A stretch of DNA of 64,000 nucleotides from an uncultured Bacteroidales bacterium (GTDB lineage: Bacteria > Bacteroidota > Bacteroidia > Bacteroidales > Muribaculaceae): positions 1 to 64,000 of the forward strand of contig CAMTKF010000004.1 in NCBI GenBank assembly GCA_947072905.1, in the 5' to 3' direction. Both the position numbers and the translations under genes were made by a program. Under the pieces are notes generated by a model. That model was not told the DNA's origin. It did not search any database and saw only the letters and a list, made by a program, of their open reading frames with translations. Positions within the stretch are counted from its first letter, which is position 1. Each line of letters begins with the position of its first letter. Shown piece by piece: positions 58,991 through 64,000 of the stretch.

Positions 58991-59890
58991 TTATAACAGC
59001 TTGATACTGATGTAGCGTTTGGGATTGCGCTTGATATCCACAAACAGCGAATCAAGCGATGCTACTGTTGAATTCAAGTTGTTATACAGTGCCGGATCGT
59101 GTGTGAGCATTCCCAGACTCGAATCAGGATTGTTGAGCTGAGCCGACAGCTGTGCGAGATTCTCGGTAATTGTCTGAAGGTTGCCGGCAAGTGAATCAAG
59201 AGGAACCTCCTTGAGCGCAGAAGTGACAACAGCCAGGTCAGAAGTCATATTGTTGACATTACCTGTTATGCCGTTTACATTATTCAATACAGGCGGCAGA
59301 GTGGCCATGAGTGCGTTGAGCTGACGTGTAGTGGCCTCAAGATTTGCAGTAATGGCATCAAGGCGTTTTACAGACGATGCTATAGCCGGGTCGCTGACAA
59401 GAGCGTTTATCGACAGAAGCAATGTATCTACCTTGGGCAATATTCCGGTAAAAGCCGGCAGCAGGTTGTCAGTGACATTGTCCATCATACCTTTGGGCAC
59501 TACACCTTCGAGCGAGTCACCCACCTTGTGATACTCTGTAGATTTAGCCATGTCGATCACTATGGATGCAGTACCGAGCAGATCTGACGAAAGCACAGCC
59601 TTGGAGCCGGCAGGCACTTTAAGATTCTTGTCAAGCGAAAGCTCCACCTTAACATGACCGGGATTATCGTATTCGTAGGCTATTTCACGCACCTGCCCTA
59701 CCTTGAATCCATTTACAGTGACGGGAGCATTCTGGGCAAGACCGGCCACGTCGGTAAACGACACATAATAGTAGTTGGCGGCTTTAAACACATTGACCCC
59801 TTTGAGGAAGTCGATACCAATAATCAGCACGGCCATGGCAACCAGAACAATCAGGCCGATTAAAACTTCTTTACGGAATATTTTTTTCAT
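58991..59890 (-). CDS. mlaD: MlaD/MCE-family lipid transport protein
   Basis: A substrate-binding MCE protein of an Mla-type phospholipid transporter that works between the inner and outer membranes. One membrane helix lies at about 8-27. The MCE domain (about 38-120) includes YVSFTDVAGLAQNAPVTVNG and VKVELSLDKN. A helical tail of about 150 residues follows. It lies 32 bases after the amidase gene. The ATPase and permease genes (mlaF, mlaE) are not in the window. Confidence 0.88.
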   Translation of the reverse strand: MKKIFRKEVLIGLIVLVAMAVLIIGIDFLKGVNVFKAANYYYVSFTDVAGLAQNAPVTVNGFKVGQVREIAYEYDNPGHVKVELSLDKNLKVPAGSKAVLSSDLLGTASIVIDMAKSTEYHKVGDSLEGVVPKGMMDNVTDNLLPAFTGILPKVDTLLLSINALVSDPAIASSVKRLDAITANLEATTRQLNALMATLPPVLNNVNGITGNVNNMTSDLAVVTSALKEVPLDSLAGNLQTITENLAQLSAQLNNPDSSLGMLTHDPALYNNLNSTVASLDSLFVDIKRNPKRYISIKLL

Positions 59891-59922
59891 ATTGAATTAT
59901 TTTTTCATATTTTTAGGCACTC

Positions 59923-61008
59923 TTAATTATTGTCAACCTTAATGATTACAACATCCGGGAACGCCTTTTTGATTTTACGCAAGTTACGCCGGGCAATTTT
60001 TAATGTCTTGAAATCGCCGTAAACATATTTATATTCATTATCTTCAAGTATAACACGCAACTCCGCCTTCTTGATCTTGTCGAAAGCCGGATCGGCAGCG
60101 GTGTCAATGGCCGATTTGGATGTCTTTAGCAACAATGCATACGATTCAGACGCCTTTGTCAATGGCTGTACCTCGGGCTGTTTATCTGATTTTGTCTTGA
60201 TTTCGGCAGTTTTTGAAGCCGGAATCGAAGGACGTGGCTTTTGCTTGTTGTAATACGTTGTGAAGGCATTTGCAAGCGAGCGGGCACACTTCTCGCGGCC
60301 TGCTGTTGAAGCAAGGAAGTTCTCTGCCTCCTTATTGCATATAAAGTCAAGCTCTACCAGCACCGATGGCATTGACGTTGCACGCAGTACAAGAAAACCT
60401 GACTGACGCACACCCTTGTCAGCGCGGCCGGCTGTTGACACAAGTTCTTTCTGTATATCATCGGCCAGTTCAATCGACTGCTTCATGTGCCGGTTCTGAC
60501 TCATCTCAAAAATGATGTACGACTCCGACGAAGAAGGGTCAAAACCCTGATAAGTTTCCGAAAAGTCTTTTTCGAGCTCGATAACGCTGTTTTCGCGCAT
60601 GGCCACCGCGAGGTTGTCGTCGCTGCGGTGCAGACCAAGGCTGTATACCGACGCTCCATGAATCTTCTCGCGCCCCTTGGTGCGTTTATCAACCGAATTC
60701 ACATGAACCGATATAAACAGGTCGGCATTAGCCTTATTGGCTATAGAAGCACGCTGATTTAGCGGGATAAACCTGTCGTCGGAGCGTGTGTATATAGTCT
60801 TAACTTCAGGATGTTCCTTGGCTATAATAGCTCCGAGGCGCTTTGCCACGTCAAGCACAATGGTCTTTTCGTTGGTTTTGGCACCTATGCAACCATAGTC
60901 CTTGCCGCCATGCCCGGGGTCAATTACGAGAGTAAACGGCTTCTGACTCACGGCACCGAAGAGTGCCGCGGCAAAAAACATGAATATATTTAGCACTATA
61001 AGTCGCAT
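59923..61008 (-). CDS. N-acetylmuramoyl-L-alanine amidase (Amidase_3)
   Basis: A zinc amidase that cuts peptidoglycan between MurNAc and L-Ala. A signal peptide or anchor covers residues 1-20. Zinc ligands are the His in VIDPGHGGKD, a Glu in NSVIELEKD-like context, and the His in FISVHVNS; the catalytic Glu lies in SVLVELDFICN. After the catalytic part (about 25-250) there is a linker and a C-terminal region with SPOR-like character (ALLLKTSKSAIDTAA, RVILEDNEYKYVYGDF). It precedes mlaD in the usual Bacteroidetes pairing. Confidence 0.92.
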   Translation of the reverse strand: MRLIVLNIFMFFAAALFGAVSQKPFTLVIDPGHGGKDYGCIGAKTNEKTIVLDVAKRLGAIIAKEHPEVKTIYTRSDDRFIPLNQRASIANKANADLFISVHVNSVDKRTKGREKIHGASVYSLGLHRSDDNLAVAMRENSVIELEKDFSETYQGFDPSSSESYIIFEMSQNRHMKQSIELADDIQKELVSTAGRADKGVRQSGFLVLRATSMPSVLVELDFICNKEAENFLASTAGREKCARSLANAFTTYYNKQKPRPSIPASKTAEIKTKSDKQPEVQPLTKASESYALLLKTSKSAIDTAADPAFDKIKKAELRVILEDNEYKYVYGDFKTLKIARRNLRKIKKAFPDVVIIKVDNN

Positions 61009-61015
61009 AATCGTA

Positions 61016-61023
61016 CAAAATTA
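61016..61023 (-). promoter_or_regulatory. -7 promoter element of the amidase gene
   Basis: The minus strand reads TAATTTTG, ending seven bases before the amidase ATG. On the + strand, TAACTTCG at about 61032 may drive the GldB-like gene. Confidence 0.5.
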
Positions 61024-61099
61024 CATAAATATTCCGTAACTTCGCAGCTCAGGAGTATGTTTTTTATACAATTATTCCAATTTTGATGTAATATTCGAC

Positions 61100-62071
61100 A
61101 TGAAAAAATACGTATTGCCCGGTACAATCGCCATTATCTCAATTATTCTGGCCACTTGCACAAATGTTGTTTCCACACCATACCCTATAATACCATTATA
61201 TAAGAATCTGGAAAACTACCCGGTGATGACGACAGCTCAGCGCGACTCTATGCTCCGTGCCGACAGACTGCCACTGTCGGTAATGTTCGGATTTTTGGGT
61301 CTGAGCGACACCCCTGACCATCAGACTATAGAAAAGTGGGCACATTCGCGCGTAGTAGAGGCTTTCACGCCTGTGGTAGACAGTGTTTACAGCAACCTGC
61401 GGTCAACTGAGCTTGCACTGGGACAGATTCTTAATGAGGCCGAACGCGACAAACTCGACTTTCCGCCACGGCAATACGCAGCCGTTATCTGGGGAAATCC
61501 CAGGTCGATAGTAATGAGCGATTCGTGCATGCTTATCGCACTGAATCATTACTTAGGCGAAGACTTTGAAGGGTATAATCATTTGCCTGAATACCTTAAA
61601 TCAGGCAAGACTCCCGCACGGCTGCCCTACGATATATGCGAGGCGCTGATAGCCAACCGCTACCCATACGTACGAACCGACGAAAGCACCGTACTTTCGC
61701 GACTGCTGTACGAAGGCGCTGTTACAGCCGCCAAATTGATGCTGCTTCCATATAACGACGTGGCAGAGTCTATGGGATATACAGATGCTCAGCTTAAATG
61801 GCTTACCGACAACCGCCAAAAGATATGGAATACCCTGGTGGCTCGCAATCTGCTCTACAGCACATCGGCCAACGATATAGACAGACTTGTAGAGGCAGGC
61901 CCTAATACATCAATACTTGGAGCGGAAGTTCCGCCACGCGCCGGACGGTTCATAGGCTACTCTATTGTGGTTTCGTATATGCAGGATAATTCCGATAAGC
62001 CCCTATCCTATCTGCTTTCTCCCGAATTTTATAACAATCCGTCAATACTGATCGAATCAGCCTACGAATAA
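61100..62071 (+). CDS. GldB-like lipoprotein
   Basis: A 323-residue lipoprotein (lipobox ILATC near residue 20) similar to the gliding-motility protein GldB family. Segments matching it are ALNHYLGEDFEGYNHLP, EGAVTAAKLMLLP, and the late PPRAGRFIGYSIVVSYM. GldB occurs in non-gliding Bacteroidetes too, so motility is not implied. It lies between the amidase and acyl-CoA dehydrogenase genes. A zinc-metalloprotease-like fold has been suggested for related families; not shown here. Confidence 0.8.
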   Translation: MKKYVLPGTIAIISIILATCTNVVSTPYPIIPLYKNLENYPVMTTAQRDSMLRADRLPLSVMFGFLGLSDTPDHQTIEKWAHSRVVEAFTPVVDSVYSNLRSTELALGQILNEAERDKLDFPPRQYAAVIWGNPRSIVMSDSCMLIALNHYLGEDFEGYNHLPEYLKSGKTPARLPYDICEALIANRYPYVRTDESTVLSRLLYEGAVTAAKLMLLPYNDVAESMGYTDAQLKWLTDNRQKIWNTLVARNLLYSTSANDIDRLVEAGPNTSILGAEVPPRAGRFIGYSIVVSYMQDNSDKPLSYLLSPEFYNNPSILIESAYE

Positions 62072-62087
62072 GGCACCCGATATAGTT

Positions 62088-62135
62088 CAAGCGCCCGCAA
62101 TTCCATCTCAGGAAATGCGGGCGCTTGGTTATTTT
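62088..62135 (+). terminator. Terminator of the GldB-like gene
   Basis: CAAGCGCCCGCA at 62088-62099 pairs perfectly with TGCGGGCGCTTG at 62116-62127, with an inner TTCC/GGAA stem; a T-rich stretch follows on the + strand. It lies between two convergent genes. Confidence 0.85.
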
Positions 62136-62150
62136 CGGAATCTGTTTCGA

Positions 62151-63857
62151 TTATTCGTGAGCGAGATAGATATCAAGCTGTGAAGGATCGAAAGAGTGGA
62201 TAAATTCAGCGTGACGAGTAACTTCAGAAGCAGCGAGGTTAGCATAAACCTGAGCTGAGCGGGTGAAGCTTTCGGTACGGTTGGCATCAAGAAGCAGGAG
62301 GTAAGCCATAACTATGTTACCGGCCATTTCTACCATGCGGCGAGCCATGAAGTCGGTGTATGCGGTGTTGTTCACGGCAACAACGGCAGCCACTGCCTTC
62401 TCGTACATTTCTGTAAGAACTGCCAGACGATCTTTGAGCGACTGAAGTTCGGGACGAACTTCATTGGCAGCGTACGAGTCGATGAGCTGCTTGTATGTGC
62501 CGGTGGTGACGTGGCGTATTGCAGCCACTACCTGCAGCTGGGTTGTACCTTCGTAGATTGATGTGATACGTGCGTCGCGGTAGATGCGTTCGCAAGCATA
62601 ATCCTTCATGAAGCCCGAACCTCCGTGCACCTGGATGCAATCATAAGCATTCTGGTTGCAATATTCGCTGCCCATACCTTTGGCCATGGGAGTGAGCGCA
62701 TCGGCAAGGCGGTTGAATTCCTTGCGTTCGGCACGTTCTTCGGGAGTAAGTGTACGTTCCTTGCTGATGTCGTCGAGCACCTTGTAGAGGTCTACATAGC
62801 GTGCGCATTCATAGAGGAGCGAACGGCTTGCGTCGAGCTTTGCCTTCATAACGGCGATGAGCTCGGCCACAGCGGGGAACTCGATGATAGCCTTGCCAAA
62901 CTGGCGGCGGTCCTTGGCGTATGCAAGAGCTTCGCGGTATGCGATTTCGCTTACACCTACGCTCTGTGCTGCGATACCCAGACGGGCACCGTTCATCAGG
63001 GCCATCACATATTTGATAAGACCCATGCGGCGGCTGCCTACGAGTTCGGCGGGAGCGTTCTTGTAAACGAGTTCGCAGGTGGGAGAACCCTTGATACCCA
63101 TCTTGTTCTCGATGCGGCGAACGGTAACACCACCGTTGCGCTTGTCGTATACGAACATCGAAAGACCGCGACCGTCCTTAGTGCCTTCTTCGCTTCGGGC
63201 GAGTACCAGGTGGATATCGGCGTCACCGTTGGTGATAAAGCGCTTTACGCCGTTGAGTACCCATGAACCGTCTTCTTTCTGAGTAGCCTTGAGCATTACC
63301 GACTGAAGGTCAGAACCGGCATCGGGTTCTGTGAGGTCCATCGACATGGTTTCGCCCTCGCAAACGCGGGGGATGAAACGCTGTTTCTGGTCTTCGTTAC
63401 CGAATTCATAGAGAGTTTCGGCGCAGTCCTGCAGACCCCAGAGGTTTTCAAAACCTGTATCGGCACGGCTTACGATGTCGGCAGCCATGATATAGGGGGT
63501 GATGGGGAAGTTAAGACCACCGAGACGGCGAGGCATTGCCATACCCATGAGGCCGGCCTGACGGCATACTTCGAGATTCTTGACGGTAGGACCGGCATAG
63601 TGGGCACGGCCACCTGAGCATGAAGCGCCTTCGTGGTCAACATCAGCTGCATTTTCGGCTATGGTAGTGCCGCATATATCGCCGACTACTTCAAGGACGC
63701 GTTCGTAGTTGTCCATTGCATCCTCGAAATTGGAGGGAGCATAGTCAAACTTTTCGGCATCTGAAAAGTTGCGCTCTTTGAGCTCAACAATCTTACGCAT
63801 CATCGGGTGATTGAGATGATGGCGCAAGTCGGCATTATCGGTATAAAAATTTGCCAT
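62151..63857 (-). CDS. Acyl-CoA dehydrogenase
   Basis: A flavin-dependent acyl-CoA dehydrogenase of 568 residues, the longer class common in Bacteroidetes. Visible family segments are the middle-domain SMDLTEPDAGSDLQSVMLKA (residues about 172-191), GVKRFITNGDADIHLV, and the catalytic-base region RITSIYEGTTQLQ. A C-terminal extension of about 100 residues lies after the core. It hands electrons to ETF, encoded just upstream. The exact acyl substrate is unknown. Confidence 0.92.
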   Translation of the reverse strand: MANFYTDNADLRHHLNHPMMRKIVELKERNFSDAEKFDYAPSNFEDAMDNYERVLEVVGDICGTTIAENAADVDHEGASCSGGRAHYAGPTVKNLEVCRQAGLMGMAMPRRLGGLNFPITPYIMAADIVSRADTGFENLWGLQDCAETLYEFGNEDQKQRFIPRVCEGETMSMDLTEPDAGSDLQSVMLKATQKEDGSWVLNGVKRFITNGDADIHLVLARSEEGTKDGRGLSMFVYDKRNGGVTVRRIENKMGIKGSPTCELVYKNAPAELVGSRRMGLIKYVMALMNGARLGIAAQSVGVSEIAYREALAYAKDRRQFGKAIIEFPAVAELIAVMKAKLDASRSLLYECARYVDLYKVLDDISKERTLTPEERAERKEFNRLADALTPMAKGMGSEYCNQNAYDCIQVHGGSGFMKDYACERIYRDARITSIYEGTTQLQVVAAIRHVTTGTYKQLIDSYAANEVRPELQSLKDRLAVLTEMYEKAVAAVVAVNNTAYTDFMARRMVEMAGNIVMAYLLLLDANRTESFTRSAQVYANLAASEVTRHAEFIHSFDPSQLDIYLAHE

Positions 63858-63924
63858 TATATTTTATTCTTTTTGTTTCTGTTTTTAATCGTATAAACAA
63901 GATATTCAGGCAATCATGCGTAGA

Positions 63925-64000
63925 TTACTTTGAATTCTTCTTGTAATAACGGATAAGTTTGGGCACCACATCTTCGATATTGCCGGTGATAACGTAGTCG
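63925..64000 (-). CDS. etfA: Electron transfer flavoprotein alpha subunit, 3' end only
   Basis: Only the last 24 codons are in the window, ending at the TAA at 63927-63925. They read DYVITGNIEDVVPKL then IRYYKKNSK, matching the C-terminus of EtfA. The gene starts beyond the window. It lies 67 bases before the acyl-CoA dehydrogenase, its electron donor, so one operon is likely. Confidence 0.75.
   Translation of the reverse strand, partial: DYVITGNIEDVVPKLIRYYKKNSK

Overview
The window looks like the chromosome of a gut-type Bacteroidales bacterium, most likely Muribaculaceae-like. This rests on several things: an lpxC-fabZ fusion, a NuoCD fusion with no nuoEFG, the Bacteroidetes ATP synthase order atpDCBEFHAG, DUF4835 and GldB-like proteins, promoters of the TAnnTTTG type, and a lack of clear Shine-Dalgarno sites. 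Family placement is inference; no rRNA is present to confirm it. Almost all of the window is housekeeping DNA. No tRNA, rRNA, CRISPR array, insertion sequence or prophage was recognised.

Layout. 1-283: two hairpins and leader DNA. 284-3503: lipid A and fatty acid genes lpxD, lpxC-fabZ, lpxA. 3531-3905: RNase P RNA. 3929-12813: a + strand run with a DUF695 protein, a periplasmic GH3 beta-glucosidase, a clostripain-like lipoprotein, an MscS channel, recJ and recQ. 12814-13206: a gap with strong hairpins. 13207-30619: one 17.4 kb minus-strand block in the order nuoA-B-CD-H, atpD-C-B-E-F-H-A-G, nuoI-J-K-L-M-N. The complete ATP synthase operon therefore sits inside the complex I operon, and the only consensus promoter I found lies before nuoA. 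30932-33691: ispE, grpE, dnaJ. 33824-39550: dnaN, a DnaQ-like exonuclease, coaBC, a DUF4835 gene and recN, the last four joined by 4-base overlaps. 39643-40970: rlmB and a guanine-deaminase-like gene.

40967-42596: zinc uptake genes znuC and znuA with no permease. 42796-44672: a DUF2027/Smr protein and a flavodoxin-ferredoxin protein. 44662-46103: an outer-membrane barrel candidate and prmA. 46181-47361: four small envelope genes (two YtxH, one holin-X-like, one unknown). 47589-49232: an AT-rich AbiE-type toxin-antitoxin pair, the only clear accessory element. Its toxin start appears shifted by a TA dinucleotide repeat. 49398-54736: a HAD phosphatase, a WbpM-like membrane dehydratase, and trkH-trkA for potassium. 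54831-58607, minus strand: dnaA, ftsE, lysC and a Dabb protein. 58608-58990: a gap with a candidate + strand RNA. 58991-61008: amidase and mlaD. 61100-62071: GldB-like lipoprotein. 62151-64000: acyl-CoA dehydrogenase and the 3' end of etfA.

How the genes fit together. The central block encodes an 11-polypeptide-type proton-pumping complex I core and the F1Fo synthase that uses the gradient, apparently on one transcript. Around it lie outer-membrane building (lpx, mlaD, amidase), DNA maintenance (recJ, recQ, recN, dnaN, dnaA) and ion homeostasis (mscS, trk, znu). The points most worth following are the nuo/atp nesting, the AbiE slippage tract, the candidate RNA beside dnaA, and the zinc transporter with His/Cys-rich ends but no membrane subunit nearby.
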